This document shows positions 33,301-43,046 of a DNA stretch of 64,000 nt, one piece after another. A program made the translations under genes and the position numbers. The notes under the pieces were generated by a model. The model ran no database searches. It was given only the letters and a program-made list of their open reading frames with translations, and had not been told where the DNA came from. The stretch comes from Paludibaculum sp. (GTDB lineage: Bacteria; Acidobacteriota; Terriglobia; Bryobacterales; Bryobacteraceae): assembly GCA_029973955.1 (NCBI GenBank), contig JARKQJ010000079.1:1-64000 (forward strand), read 5' to 3'. Every line of letters begins with the position of its first letter. Position 1 is the stretch's first letter.

Positions 33301-34596
33301 ATGGAATCTCCCTCTCCCGCTCAACCGCTCTCTCCGCGTGCGCTCCATTGGCTGGGCGTCGCCTGCGGCTTCGGAGCCGGCGCCTGGCTGGGCGCCGCCG
33401 AAGCGCCCACGAAACTCGTCACCGCCGGCTTCTCGCCCTTCATCATCTCCCTCGGCATGGTCGCCGGCGTCTTCGTCGCCCGCTGGACCGTCCCCATGCT
33501 CCTCAAGGGCACCGGCTACATCTGGCTCGACCTGATGGAGAAGAAGCACCTCATCGTCTGGGCCATCCTCGCCGGCATGCTGTGGGCCGTCGCCAATACG
33601 CTCACCGTCTTCGCCATCCGCAATGTCGGCCTTTCCATCGCCTTTCCGCTGTGGAACACCAACAGCCTCGTCGGCCTGCTCTGGGGCTGGCTCCTCTTCA
33701 ACGAACTGCGCAACGCCGGGGTCTCTCAGTGGACCAAGGTCCTCGGAGGCGCCGCCGGCATCGTCGTCGGAGCCTGCGTGCTGGCCTATGCCACTTCGCA
33801 CCAGACCGGCAACGGCCCCCAGGGCGCCGCCACCCTCGGCATCCTCGCCGCTCTCGGCGCCGGCCTGCTCTGGGGCACCATGTACATCCCCTACCGCAAG
33901 GCCTACATCAGCGGCATGAACCCGCTCTCCTTCGTCACCGTCTTCACCTTCGGCGAACTCGGCACCGTCTTCGCGCTCTCCGTCCTCTTCGGCGGCGGCT
34001 ACGACGCCGTGATGGCCGATCTCTCCAAGGCCAAGCCCGTCATGTTCTGGCTCTTCCTCGGCGGCTTCTGCTGGGTCCTCGGTGACCTCTTCCAGCAATA
34101 CGCCGCCAAGTACATCGGCATCGGCCGCGGCATCCCGCTCTCCAACACCAACCAGCTTTGGGGCCTGGCCTGGGGCGCGCTCGTCTTCGGCGAACTGGCC
34201 GGACAGACCGCCACCGCCCAAACCCTCGTCATCGCCGGTTCGCTTATCATGATCGCCGGCGCCGCCGCCATCAGCTTCGCCGAAGCCCCCGAATCCGAGC
34301 ACACCTCCTGGCGCAAAGCCATGCACCGCGAATGTGACCGCTACGGCATGGACCCGGCCCGCGTCGAGGCCTCCCTCCAGGGCGAAGACGTCATCTCCCG
34401 CCAAAAACCCCGCCGCCACTGGTGGGAATCGCTCGTCGGAGTCCTCGCCGTCGGCATCTTCATCTGGCTGGGCCTCAGCGCCGAGGCCGCTCCCATCCAC
34501 GCCAACACCACCTGGATGGCCATCCTCAGCGTCGCCACCCTGGCCTTCCTCATCGTCTGCGGCTGGCTGCTGTGGCGGCGGACGAAGTTCTCTTAG
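33301..34596 (+). CDS. multi-TM sugar transporter, GRP/RhaT-like (DMT superfamily)
   Basis: A 431-residue membrane protein with about ten transmembrane helices in two DMT-type halves, plus a cytoplasmic loop and two further helices at the C terminus. Recognisable family patterns are AIRNVGLSIAFPLWNTNSLVGLLWGWLLFNE and, in the second half, IGRGIPLSNTNQLWGLAWGALVFGE, as in glucose/ribose-porter and rhamnose-transporter families. Probably a proton-coupled importer. The operator-like sequence shared with the inositol operon suggests that inositol or a related polyol is transported, which is inference. The 37-residue membrane ORF lies directly upstream and a DUF2442 gene follows after 22 bp. Confidence 0.8.
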   Translation: MESPSPAQPLSPRALHWLGVACGFGAGAWLGAAEAPTKLVTAGFSPFIISLGMVAGVFVARWTVPMLLKGTGYIWLDLMEKKHLIVWAILAGMLWAVANTLTVFAIRNVGLSIAFPLWNTNSLVGLLWGWLLFNELRNAGVSQWTKVLGGAAGIVVGACVLAYATSHQTGNGPQGAATLGILAALGAGLLWGTMYIPYRKAYISGMNPLSFVTVFTFGELGTVFALSVLFGGGYDAVMADLSKAKPVMFWLFLGGFCWVLGDLFQQYAAKYIGIGRGIPLSNTNQLWGLAWGALVFGELAGQTATAQTLVIAGSLIMIAGAAAISFAEAPESEHTSWRKAMHRECDRYGMDPARVEASLQGEDVISRQKPRRHWWESLVGVLAVGIFIWLGLSAEAAPIHANTTWMAILSVATLAFLIVCGWLLWRRTKFS

Positions 34597-34618
34597 GCAG
34601 CAGGTCCAGGGAGGAGGA

Positions 34619-34861
34619 ATGCGCGACTTCAGCATTCAGTTCGATCCTCTCGCCGTCGACGTGCGGGTCTCGTCTGACTCTCTGCACTTGATCCTCGCGG
34701 ACGGCAGAGAACTCAGTGCCCCCATTGCGTGGTTCCCGCGCTTGGCCGCGGCCAGTGAAGCTGAGCGGAAGAACTGGCGCCTCATCGGCGGCGGCATCGG
34801 GATTCACTGGCCCGAAATCGACGAAGACATCTCCGTCGAATCTCTCCTGTCGGTCCGCTGA
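34619..34861 (+). CDS. DUF2442 domain protein
   Basis: An 80-residue protein read from an ATG just after a purine-rich GGAGGAGG ribosome-binding site. LHLILADGRELSAPIAWFPRL and RLIGGGIGIHWPEIDEDISVESLL are the two conserved blocks of DUF2442. Members often pair with DUF4160 partners in putative toxin-antitoxin-like modules, but no DUF4160 gene is adjacent here. The next 53 bp contain two copies of GGTGCGGGC and no gene. Confidence 0.8.
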   Translation: MRDFSIQFDPLAVDVRVSSDSLHLILADGRELSAPIAWFPRLAAASEAERKNWRLIGGGIGIHWPEIDEDISVESLLSVR

Positions 34862-34914
34862 CCCAGGCAGGGCCTTGCGCGGGCCATAGGTGCGGGCCAC
34901 CGGTGCGGGCAACG

Positions 34915-35931
34915 CTAAGGCTGAATCTCCGCCATCTTCACCACGCGCCCTTCTTCATACGACTTCCGCGCCGCCAGCGCCATCACTACCGGCACTCTGC
35001 CGTCCACGCCCGTCACCGGCGTCGGCTGCCCGCCGCGCACCGCCTCCACGAACGCCCGCAGCTCATTGGCGAAGCTCTCCGTGTAGCGCTCCATGAAGAA
35101 GTTCAGCGGCAGATCCCGCCGCACCTCGGTGCCCGTGCTCACCACGGCCTGATTGGGATAGCAGTTCCCGGTCGCGATCGACCCCTTGCTGCCCAGCACT
35201 TCCACTCTCTGGTCATATCCATAGACGGCCTTGCGGCTGTTGTCGATCGTCCCGATCACTCCATTGCGGAACCGCAGCGTGATCACCGCAGTGTCCACGT
35301 CCCCGGCCGCCCCGATCTCCGGATCCACCATCACGCCCGCCGCCGCGTACACTGACTCCACTTCGTCCCCAATCAGGAACCGCGCCATGTCGAAATCGTG
35401 AATCGTCATGTCGAGGAACATCCCGCCCGACACCTTCACATACGCCGGCGGAGGCGGCGCCGGATCGCGGCTGATGATGTGCATCAAATGCGGCTGGCCG
35501 ATCTCGCCCGAAGCCACCGCCGCCCGCACGCGCGCGAAGTTCGCGTCAAACCGCCGGTTGAAGCCGATCTGCAACTGCACGCCGGCCTTCTTCACAGCTT
35601 CCAGCGCCGCGTCGATCCGCGCCAGGCTGTGGTCCACCGGCTTCTCGCAGAAGATGTGCTTGCCGGCCTGCGCCGCTTCCACAATCAGGTTGGCGTGCGT
35701 GTCGGTGGAGGAACAGATCAGCACCGCGTCGATCGACGCATCCGCCAGAATCTCCTGCGCGCTCGCCGCCACACGCCCGATGCCGAGCCGTGCGGCCACC
35801 CTCTGCGCCTCCTCCTGGTTCACATCCGCAATGGCCGCGGCGTTCGCCTCCGGCAGCCGGTAGGCGATCGTCTCCGCGTGGACCTTTCCAATCCGCCCCG
35901 CGCCGATAATTCCGACATTCAGCTTGCTCAT
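34915..35931 (-). CDS. iolG: inositol 2-dehydrogenase
   Basis: A 338-residue cytoplasmic Gfo/Idh/MocA enzyme oxidising myo-inositol to 2-keto-myo-inositol (scyllo-inosose) with NAD+. NVGIIGAGRIGKVHAETI is the Rossmann motif, CEKPVDHSL carries the catalytic-lysine signature near residue 97, and DMTIHDFDMARFLIGDEVE contains the Asp and His of the active site. Unlike the two exported homologs in the window it has no signal peptide. It is the last gene of the inositol operon, 12 bp after iolE. Confidence 0.92.
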   Translation of the reverse strand: MSKLNVGIIGAGRIGKVHAETIAYRLPEANAAAIADVNQEEAQRVAARLGIGRVAASAQEILADASIDAVLICSSTDTHANLIVEAAQAGKHIFCEKPVDHSLARIDAALEAVKKAGVQLQIGFNRRFDANFARVRAAVASGEIGQPHLMHIISRDPAPPPPAYVKVSGGMFLDMTIHDFDMARFLIGDEVESVYAAAGVMVDPEIGAAGDVDTAVITLRFRNGVIGTIDNSRKAVYGYDQRVEVLGSKGSIATGNCYPNQAVVSTGTEVRRDLPLNFFMERYTESFANELRAFVEAVRGGQPTPVTGVDGRVPVVMALAARKSYEEGRVVKMAEIQP

Positions 35932-35943
35932 GGCATCGTCCCT

Positions 35944-36870
35944 TTACGCAAAGTTGCTCTCGATCGAACGCAGATACTCGCGGTTGCGCCGCGCGCTCTC
36001 CGCCGGAGCGCCCATGCCCGGCAGCACGTCCTGCTCCACCAGCGTGTAGCCCTCGTAGCCCGTCGCCTTCAGCCAGCGCAGCACCGCGGGGAAATCCACC
36101 GAGCCCTGGCCCAGCTCGCAGAAGACGCCTTCGCGCAGCGCCCGGAAGTAGTCCCAGCCCTGCTCGCGCGCCGCCGCGGCCACCTGCGGCTGGCAGTCCT
36201 TGAAGTGTACGTACCAGACCCGGTCCTTGAACCGCTCCAGTCCTGCCACCACATCCGCACCGCCTGATCCGTACGCGTAGTGCCCTGTGTCGAATACCAG
36301 CCCCAGCGCCTCCGGATCGGTCAGTTCCAGCAGCCGCCCAATTTCATCCGGCGTCTCCACGTACCCGGCGCAATGATGATGGAAGACCGTGCGCAGCCCG
36401 GTCTCCTTCAGCACCGCGCGCGCCACCAGGTTGGCGCCCTCCGCGAACACCTTCCACTCCTCGTCCGTCAGGCCCATGCCCGGCCGTACCCGCCCGGCAT
36501 TCTGAGTCCGCTCCGCCACGCTGCCGTTGTCGTCGGCCAGCACCAGGAACGGGAGCGGATCCGTGGCCACGGCCGCCAGCAGGCGCGCCGTCCGCACGGC
36601 CGTCAACGCCCCCGGCTCGTGCGCCGCCCGGTTCTTCATCGCCACGGGCACAAAGGCGCCCAGCATCACCAGCTTGCGCCGGGCCAGTTCGCCCGCCAGC
36701 GCCGAGGGGTCTGTCGGCATGTAGCCCCAGTCCCCCAGCTCCGTGCCGGTGTAGCCTGTCTCCGCCAGTTCGTCCAGCATCCGGCCGTAGCCGATCTGCT
36801 CCCCCTTGGCGGACTCGAATTCCAATGTGCCCCACGAGCAGGGCGCGTTGCCAACTCTTAGAATGCCCAC
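35944..36870 (-). CDS. iolE: inosose dehydratase-like TIM-barrel protein
   Basis: Sugar-isomerase/epimerase-fold enzyme of 308 residues, expected to dehydrate 2-keto-myo-inositol to 3D-(3,5/4)-trihydroxycyclohexane-1,2-dione. [14 protein letters not shown] at the N terminus is highly typical of Iol[27 protein letters not shown] and VHFKDCQP carry metal-binding residues. GTG at 36870 is chosen because AAAGAGG precedes it at proper spacing. An ATG at 36903 would add 11 residues and overlap the iolA stop. It lies between iolA and iolG in the operon. Confidence 0.9.
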   Translation of the reverse strand: MGILRVGNAPCSWGTLEFESAKGEQIGYGRMLDELAETGYTGTELGDWGYMPTDPSALAGELARRKLVMLGAFVPVAMKNRAAHEPGALTAVRTARLLAAVATDPLPFLVLADDNGSVAERTQNAGRVRPGMGLTDEEWKVFAEGANLVARAVLKETGLRTVFHHHCAGYVETPDEIGRLLELTDPEALGLVFDTGHYAYGSGGADVVAGLERFKDRVWYVHFKDCQPQVAAAAREQGWDYFRALREGVFCELGQGSVDFPAVLRWLKATGYEGYTLVEQDVLPGMGAPAESARRNREYLRSIESNFA

Positions 36871-36884
36871 AGCTTGATACCTCT

Positions 36885-38366
36885 TTAGAACTTCCGGCTC
36901 CATTCCTTCGGCCAGCGCTCGATCACCACTTTCTTGTCGGTGTAGAACTCGATCGCATCGCGCCCCTGCGCGTGCATCACGCCCAGGAAACTACCCTTCC
37001 AGCCGCTGAACGGAAAGTACGCCATCGGCGCCGCCACGCCGATGTTCACGCCCACGTTGCCCGTCGGCGACAGATTCCGGAACTTGCGCGCCGCCGCGCC
37101 GCTCGCCGTGAAGATCGACGACGCGTTGCCGAACGAGTTCTTCGAAATCACCGCCAGCGCCTCGTCGATATCCGCTGCATGGATCAAGCTCAGCACCGGC
37201 CCGAAGATCTCCGTCTCGGCCAGGTCGCTCCCGGCCGGAATCCCGTCCAGCACCGTCGGGCCCACGAAGCTGCCCGCGCCCAGGCCGGCCACCACGGCGC
37301 CGCGCCCGTCCACGGCCGCCTCGGCGCCCTGCTCCACGCCCTTCGCAATCAGGCTTTCGATCCTCTGCCGGCTCGCCTGCGAGATCACCGGGCCCATCTG
37401 CACGCCCGCCGCCGCGCCGTCGCCCACCTTCAGCGAACTCGCCGCCTTCGTGATCGACTCGCGGAACCAGCCCTGCGCCTCGCCCACCGTCACCGCTACC
37501 GACACGGCCAGGCAGCGCTGCCCCGCGCACCCGTAGGCGCTGTCGGCGATGATCTGGGTCGTCGTCTCCGGATCCGCGTCCGGCATCACCAGCACGTGGT
37601 TCTTCGCCCCGCCCTGGCACTGCACTCGCTTGCCGTTGGCCGATCCGCGCGCATAGATGTACTTCGCCACCGGAGTCGATCCAACGAAGCTGATGGCCTG
37701 CACTTCGGGATGATCCAGCAGTGCGTCCACCGCCGCCTTGCCGCCGTTCACCAGGTTCATGACGCCGGCCGGCAGACCCGTTTGGATCAGCAGCTCCGTG
37801 ATCCGCGCCAGCGCCAGCGGCACGCGGTCCGACGGCTTCATCACCAGCGTGTTCCCGCACGCAATCGCATACGGCAGGAACCACAGCGGAATCATCGCCG
37901 GGAAGTTGAACGGCGTGATCACCGCCACCACGCCCAGCGGCTGCCGGAACATCAGTTCGTCGATGCCCCGCGCCACGTCCTCCAGGTTGTAGCCCTGCAT
38001 CAGGATCGGGATGCCGCAGGCCACCTCCACGTTCTCTATCCCGCGCCGCAGCTCGCCCCTCGATTCAGCCAGCGTCTTGCCGTTCTCTTTCGTGACGAGC
38101 AGCGCGATCTCTTCGAAATGCTCTTCCAGCAGGTGCTTGAAGCGGAACAGGTACTGCACGCGCTCCACCGCCGGCACCGCGCGCCACTCCGGAAACGCCG
38201 CCGCCGCCGCTGCCACCGCCGCTTTCACTTCTGCTTCGCCACCCTCCGGCGACACGGCCAGCACTTCGCCCGTCGCCGGGTTCACTACGTTCAACCCCGC
38301 ACTGGAAACCGGACGGCGCCACTCGCCGCCAATGTAGTTCAACACTTCCTGCGTCATCTCGTTCAT
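36885..38366 (-). CDS. iolA: methylmalonate-semialdehyde dehydrogenase (CoA-acylating)
   Basis: A 493-residue aldehyde dehydrogenase (mmsA/iolA) that converts malonic semialdehyde to acetyl-CoA and CO2 at the end of inositol breakdown, or methylmalonate semialdehyde in valine metabolism. Signatures are [21 protein letters not shown], the Glu-less CoA-type site around GGAKNH, and the catalytic Cys in [10 protein letters not shown]. The ATG at 38366 overlaps the iolD stop as ATGA; an in-frame GTG three codons upstream is less likely. It is part of the inositol operon. Confidence 0.93.
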   Translation of the reverse strand: MNEMTQEVLNYIGGEWRRPVSSAGLNVVNPATGEVLAVSPEGGEAEVKAAVAAAAAAFPEWRAVPAVERVQYLFRFKHLLEEHFEEIALLVTKENGKTLAESRGELRRGIENVEVACGIPILMQGYNLEDVARGIDELMFRQPLGVVAVITPFNFPAMIPLWFLPYAIACGNTLVMKPSDRVPLALARITELLIQTGLPAGVMNLVNGGKAAVDALLDHPEVQAISFVGSTPVAKYIYARGSANGKRVQCQGGAKNHVLVMPDADPETTTQIIADSAYGCAGQRCLAVSVAVTVGEAQGWFRESITKAASSLKVGDGAAAGVQMGPVISQASRQRIESLIAKGVEQGAEAAVDGRGAVVAGLGAGSFVGPTVLDGIPAGSDLAETEIFGPVLSLIHAADIDEALAVISKNSFGNASSIFTASGAAARKFRNLSPTGNVGVNIGVAAPMAYFPFSGWKGSFLGVMHAQGRDAIEFYTDKKVVIERWPKEWSRKF

Positions 38367-40237
38367 CCCTTCCACTCGATCTCGTGCCGGCGCTCGCGCT
38401 GCACGGCCACCTCATACTCGGCACGCGCCGCGCGCACCGTCTCGCTCTCGCTCACTTCCGCAATCTGCACGTCCCACCACGATTCGTAGCCCGGCACGCG
38501 CATCTCTTTGTCCACCTCGACGACAATCGCACACGTGTGCGGCAATGCCCGCGCAACGGCCAGCGCTTTCTCCAATTCCCCATACGTCCGCACCCGCATC
38601 GTCTCCGCTCCGTAGCCCGCGCACAGCGCCTCGAAGTCCACCGGAACGTAATCTCCATCAAGCTGGCCTGTCCGCGTCCGGAACCGGTAGTTCGTTCCGA
38701 ATCCGCCCGAGCCGATCGCCTTCGACAGCCCGCCAATGCTCGAATACCCGTGGTTGTCGAGCACCAGCACCGTCAGCTTCACGCCTTCCTGCACCGCTGT
38801 CGCGATCTCGCTCGACATCATCAGGAACGATCCGTCGCCCACCATCACGTACACCTCGCGCTCAGGCCAGGCCATCTTCACGCCCAACCCGCCCGCTATC
38901 TCGTAGCCCATGCACGAGTAGCCGTACTCCATGTGGTACCCGCCCGGCTGGTGCGTCCGCCACAGCTTGTGCAGGTCGCCCGGCAGGCTGCCGGCCGCGT
39001 TCAGCACAATGTCTTCCGGACGCGCCGCTTTGCTCAGCGCGCCGATCACTTCGCCCTGGCTCAGCACCGGCGTGTGACGGATGGCGAATATGCGGTCGGT
39101 CTCCGCTTCCCACTGCTCCTTCCAGGCGCCAATCTGCGCCGTGTAGGCCGCGTCCACCTGGTAGCCCGACAGCGCCGCGGTGAGCTGCTCCAGCCCCACG
39201 CGCGCATCCGCGATCAGCGGCAGCCCGGCGTGCTTGTAGGCGTCGAACTCGGCCACGTTCAGGTTCACAAACCGCACGTTCGGGTTCTGGAACGCTGTCT
39301 TGGAAGCCGTCGTGAAATCGCTCAGCCGCGTACCGATGGCGATCACAACATCGGCCTCCCGCGCCGCGATGTTCGCGCCCGGCGTGCCCGTCGCCCCCAC
39401 CGCGCCCAGGTTCGCCGCATGGTCGAACGGCAGCGAGCCCTTGCCCGCCTGCGTCTCGCCCACCGGAATCCCCGTCTGCGCGCAGAACCGCGACAGCGCC
39501 TCGCTGGCCTCGCTGTACAGCACCCCGCCGCCCGCCACAATCAACGGCCGCTTCGCCGCGCGAATCCACTCCACGGCCTTCGCCAGCATCACCGGCTCCG
39601 GCACGGCGCGCGGGATATGCCACACGCGCTTCTCGAACATCTCCACCGGGTAGTCCCACGCCTCCGTCTGCGCGTCCTGCGGCAGCGCCAGCGTCACCGC
39701 CCCGGTCTGCGACGGCGACGTCAACACGCGCATCGCCTCCACCACCGCGCACGGCAACTGATCCGGCCGGTTCAACCGGTCGAAGTAGCGCGACACCGGC
39801 TTGAATCCATCGTTCACCGACAGGTCCTGCCCGTGCTCGCTCTCCAGTTGCTGCAGCACCGGCGCCACATTGCGCCGCGCGAAAATGTCGCCCGGCAGCA
39901 GCAGCACCGGAATCCGGTTGATCGTCGCCACCGCCGCGCCCGTGATCATGTTCGTCGCGCCCGGCCCGATCGACGACAGGCAAACGCACGCGGACTTCCT
40001 CATCCGAGACTTCGCAACCGCCGTCGCCGCATGCACCGCCGCCTGCTCATTGCGCACCACATAGTAGGGGAAGTCCGGATTCTGCTGCAGCGCCTGGCCG
40101 AATCCCGCGATAATGCCGTGTCCGAAGATGCCGAAGGCGCCCTCAAAAAACCGGTTCTCCACGCCGTCCCGTTCGACGTATTGGTTCTTCAAAAAGCCCA
40201 GCAGCGCCTGGGCCATCGTCCGACGTATCGTTGCCAT
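38363..40237 (-). CDS. iolD: 3D-(3,5/4)-trihydroxycyclohexane-1,2-dione acylhydrolase
   Basis: A 624-residue thiamine-diphosphate enzyme that opens the cyclohexanedione ring to 5-deoxy-glucuronate. The N terminus MATIRRTMAQALLGFL and the EGAFGIFGHG block are typical of IolD; YVVRNEQAAVHAA contains the catalytic Glu. The C-terminal GDGSFLMMSSEIATAV begins the ThDP-binding motif, which ends LVLDNHGY. GAGGAG lies before the ATG. It is coupled to iolA by an ATGA overlap and follows the aldolase gene after 16 bp. Confidence 0.94.
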   Translation of the reverse strand: MATIRRTMAQALLGFLKNQYVERDGVENRFFEGAFGIFGHGIIAGFGQALQQNPDFPYYVVRNEQAAVHAATAVAKSRMRKSACVCLSSIGPGATNMITGAAVATINRIPVLLLPGDIFARRNVAPVLQQLESEHGQDLSVNDGFKPVSRYFDRLNRPDQLPCAVVEAMRVLTSPSQTGAVTLALPQDAQTEAWDYPVEMFEKRVWHIPRAVPEPVMLAKAVEWIRAAKRPLIVAGGGVLYSEASEALSRFCAQTGIPVGETQAGKGSLPFDHAANLGAVGATGTPGANIAAREADVVIAIGTRLSDFTTASKTAFQNPNVRFVNLNVAEFDAYKHAGLPLIADARVGLEQLTAALSGYQVDAAYTAQIGAWKEQWEAETDRIFAIRHTPVLSQGEVIGALSKAARPEDIVLNAAGSLPGDLHKLWRTHQPGGYHMEYGYSCMGYEIAGGLGVKMAWPEREVYVMVGDGSFLMMSSEIATAVQEGVKLTVLVLDNHGYSSIGGLSKAIGSGGFGTNYRFRTRTGQLDGDYVPVDFEALCAGYGAETMRVRTYGELEKALAVARALPHTCAIVVEVDKEMRVPGYESWWDVQIAEVSESETVRAARAEYEVAVQRERRHEIEWKG

Positions 40238-40253
40238 GTCCTCTGACTCCTCG

Positions 40254-41264
40254 CTAGAAGTACTTCGCCACGTTGTCCACGCCCGTCCCGCGCACCGCCG
40301 TCATCTTCTCCACGGCCTGCTCCGCAGCCCAGCCCTCGTGAATAATGCCGCCCACCGCCGCGCCCATCGCCAGCGGATCTTCCTCGCCCGGATATAGAAC
40401 GTTCCTCCCCACCAGCGCCCCGCGCACGTTCGGCCCCGCCTGCATCGCAGCGCCCAGTTCCCGCAGGAACGGCGCCGGATCGCCGGCCGATTCGCCGCCC
40501 AACAGCAGAATCGGCAGCGTCGTCGACTTCGCCACCAGCTCGTACCTCGGCGCATACGGCAGCTTCAGCCACATCATCCGGCTGCTGTCGCCCAGCGCCG
40601 ACGCCACACCCGCGATCTTCGCCAGCGCCACCGCATCCTTCTGCACCGTCCAGCCGGACTCGCTCTTCACCACCGGCAGCGGCTCCAGAAACATCGGCAG
40701 CCCCAGCGCGTTGCACTCGTTCACCGCCTGCGCGCTCATCAGCATCGTCTTCAACGATCCGGCGTCCGAGTCGCCGATCCGCAGCAGCAGCTTCACCCCG
40801 TCCAGCCGCCACGCCGCGCTCGACTCCACCGTCGCGCCGGTCAGCGGATCGTCCAGTTCCCAGCTCGTCCCCGCCAGCCCGCCGCGGTTCAGGCTGCTGA
40901 TCAGTACCTTCCCATCGGTCAGCTTCTTTCCGCCGCGCGCGGCAATCAGCGAATCGAGAATCAGCAGGTCCTCGATCAGGTCCATCGTCGCCATCAGCCC
41001 GTCGATGCCGTCCGCGGCCAGCACCCGCACCACGCGCGCCAGGTAGTCCCGCCGGTCCGCCATCGAGATCGGGTTCGAACCCACCTTCGTCACGCGCCGC
41101 GCCGGATGATCCGCCGCCAGAATCGCCAGCTTGCCGTCCACCGTCAGCCGCTCGCGCCGCACCCGCTCCTGCGCCGCCCGCCAGGCGCACTGCGGGTCGT
41201 TCACGCGCATTTCGGTGATCGCCGCCATCACCGCATTCGGCAGATATGCACTCGAATCGAACAT
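40254..41264 (-). CDS. Cgl0158-type (beta/alpha)8 aldolase-like protein of inositol catabolism
   Basis: A 336-residue class-I-aldolase-like barrel protein. I associate its sequence with the Cgl0158 family found in actinobacterial inositol clusters, where it is thought to replace or act beside IolJ in cleaving 5-keto-2-deoxygluconate 6-phosphate into malonic semialdehyde and dihydroxyacetone phosphate. Visible blocks are ILAADHPARRV, SLNRGGL, DGVKLLLRI with a possible Schiff-base Lys, and LLLGGESAGDPAPFL. The start overlaps the iolC stop (TGATG). No separate iolJ gene is in the operon, which supports the aldolase role; still inference. Confidence 0.8.
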   Translation of the reverse strand: MFDSSAYLPNAVMAAITEMRVNDPQCAWRAAQERVRRERLTVDGKLAILAADHPARRVTKVGSNPISMADRRDYLARVVRVLAADGIDGLMATMDLIEDLLILDSLIAARGGKKLTDGKVLISSLNRGGLAGTSWELDDPLTGATVESSAAWRLDGVKLLLRIGDSDAGSLKTMLMSAQAVNECNALGLPMFLEPLPVVKSESGWTVQKDAVALAKIAGVASALGDSSRMMWLKLPYAPRYELVAKSTTLPILLLGGESAGDPAPFLRELGAAMQAGPNVRGALVGRNVLYPGEEDPLAMGAAVGGIIHEGWAAEQAVEKMTAVRGTGVDNVAKYF

Positions 41265-42208
41265 CAGCGGTCCTTTCTCTGCGCCGTCATCAGCGCCTGC
41301 ACTTCCTCCAGCCGCGGCATCGCCTCAGAGCAGCTCAGCCGGCTCACCACAATCGCCGCCGCCGCGTTGCCATGGTGCAGGCACTCCTCAATCGGCATGC
41401 CCTGCAACAGCGCATACAGGAAGCCCGAAGCAAAGCCGTCCCCGGCCCCAATCGTCGTGCACACCTCCACCTTGTACGGCGGCAGGAACGTCTCCGACCC
41501 GTTGGCAAACACCCGCGTGCCCTGCTCGCCCAGCTTCGACACCAGCACGCTCACGCCGCTGGCGCGCAGCTTCGCCGTGGCGCTCTCCAGGTCCTTCGTA
41601 CCGGCCACCAGCATCAGCTCCGGCTGGTTGCCGATCAGCACGTCGATGTACGGCAACGCCAGCCGCACCGCCAGCCCCGCCTCTTCCGGGCTCTTCCATG
41701 ACATCGCCCGGAAATCGACGTCGAACACCACCTTCGCGCCCGCGGCCTTGGCCCGCTCCAGCGCCCGGTATGTGGCCTCGCGCGACGGCGACGCGCACAG
41801 CGACGTGCCGTTGGTGATGAACATCCGCGCGCCGCTCACGGCCTCCAGATCGCCCGCCGCCGTCTCCAGCATCGTGTCCACCGCGTCGTGGCGGTAGAAG
41901 ACCTGCGGGAAGCGGTCCGGCGGCGTCACCTCCGTCAGGCACAGCGACGGCAGGTAGCCCGCCTTGCGCTGCACCCGCGCCGTATCCACACCCTCTTTCT
42001 GAAGGAAACCCACCAGAAAATCGCTCAACGCATCCGTGCCCAGCGCGCTGATGATGCTCACCTTCGCACCCAGCCTCGTCAGCCCCACCGCCATGTTCGC
42101 GCTGGAGCCGCCCAGGTACCGCGAAAACGTCCGCACCTCCGGCAGACGCACATCCGGCTCTTCCGAATACAGGTCGTAGCCGATCCGTCCCAGAATCACG
42201 ACGTCCAT
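41264..42208 (-). CDS. iolC: 5-dehydro-2-deoxygluconokinase (PfkB family)
   Basis: A 314-residue ribokinase/PfkB-family kinase that phosphorylates 5-keto-2-deoxygluconate at C6. Motifs include GRIGYDLYSEEP at the N terminus, RYLGGSSANMAVGLTRLGAKV (PfkB signature 1) and the anion-hole/catalytic-base motif TIGAGDGFASGFL (signature 2). Length fits single-domain IolC; the C-terminal aldolase-like domain found fused in some bacteria is absent, and a stand-alone aldolase gene follows with an overlapping stop/start. 25 bp separate it from iolB. Confidence 0.92.
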   Translation of the reverse strand: MDVVILGRIGYDLYSEEPDVRLPEVRTFSRYLGGSSANMAVGLTRLGAKVSIISALGTDALSDFLVGFLQKEGVDTARVQRKAGYLPSLCLTEVTPPDRFPQVFYRHDAVDTMLETAAGDLEAVSGARMFITNGTSLCASPSREATYRALERAKAAGAKVVFDVDFRAMSWKSPEEAGLAVRLALPYIDVLIGNQPELMLVAGTKDLESATAKLRASGVSVLVSKLGEQGTRVFANGSETFLPPYKVEVCTTIGAGDGFASGFLYALLQGMPIEECLHHGNAAAAIVVSRLSCSEAMPRLEEVQALMTAQRKDR

Positions 42209-42233
42209 TCGATCTCTCCTTACTTCCCCATCT

Positions 42234-43046
42234 CTACTTCACAAGCGGCAGCCGCGGATCCAGGTCCTTCCACGTGTCTCTCACCCACGCATACTGTGGA
42301 TCGTCCGACGCCGCCATCGAGCGCGCCGAACCAGCCAGAGCGTTCAGGTAATAAACGTTGTAGCCGTGCGCCGCCACCACCGGGTGGTACCCCTCCGGCA
42401 CCAGCACCAGCTCCCCATCGCGCACCGTGATGGTCTCATCGATCTTGCGGTCCGCCGTGTAGACCTTCTGGATCGCGTAGCCCTCCGGCTTGTCGACGCG
42501 GTAGTAGTAGATCTCCTCGAGATCCACTTCCCCCGGAGGGTTGTGTACGTCGTGCTTGTGCGGCGGATAACTCGACCAGTTGCCGCCCGGCGTGTAGACT
42601 TCGCAGATCAGAATCCGCCCGCCATCGAAGCCTGGCTGGATCATGTGATTGATCTGCCGCGTGGCGTTGGCTCCGCCGCGGATCTCCACCCGCACGTCTT
42701 CCGGACCCACCAGCGCCGCCGGGTGCTTCGTCTCCGCCTTCGAATAACACCATGCCACGTCGCAGCCCTCCTGCGTCGTCAGCGTGTAGGCTGTTTCGAT
42801 CGGTAGATACAGCGTGTGCGGCAACCCGCTGAATACGTCGCGCCGCCCGCCGATCTTCGGGAAGTCTCCCGCCGTCGAGGTGACACTGCACATCCCGCCC
42901 AGCAGCACGATGGCGACTTCGCGCCCGCCGGTCTCTTCGCTGAACCGCTCGCCGGCCGCCAGCTTCTTCGCCCGGAACCCCAGGTACTCGAAGCCATACG
43001 TCTCAATCGTCTGACCCGCCGGGTCAGGGTGTCTCAGCAGGGACAT
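42234..43046 (-). CDS. iolB: 5-deoxy-glucuronate isomerase
   Basis: A 270-residue bicupin enzyme that isomerises 5-deoxy-glucuronate to 5-keto-2-deoxygluconate. YPPHKHDVHNPPGEVDLEEIYYY is the central metal-binding block with His and Glu ligands. The ATG at 43046 is preceded by AAGGAGG and overlaps the lacI stop as TAATG. Longer frames starting upstream lie inside the regulator gene and were rejected. First structural gene of the inositol operon. Confidence 0.93.
   Translation of the reverse strand: MSLLRHPDPAGQTIETYGFEYLGFRAKKLAAGERFSEETGGREVAIVLLGGMCSVTSTAGDFPKIGGRRDVFSGLPHTLYLPIETAYTLTTQEGCDVAWCYSKAETKHPAALVGPEDVRVEIRGGANATRQINHMIQPGFDGGRILICEVYTPGGNWSSYPPHKHDVHNPPGEVDLEEIYYYRVDKPEGYAIQKVYTADRKIDETITVRDGELVLVPEGYHPVVAAHGYNVYYLNALAGSARSMAASDDPQYAWVRDTWKDLDPRLPLVK

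Noticed and set aside
34619..34861. Toxin-antitoxin module at the DUF2442 gene
   Set aside because: No DUF4160 or other partner gene is adjacent; the downstream 53 bp are non-coding.
36825..40246. Two plus-strand frames of over 550 codons opposite iolA and iolD
   Set aside because: Antisense shadows; the minus strand encodes textbook inositol enzymes with correct starts and overlaps.
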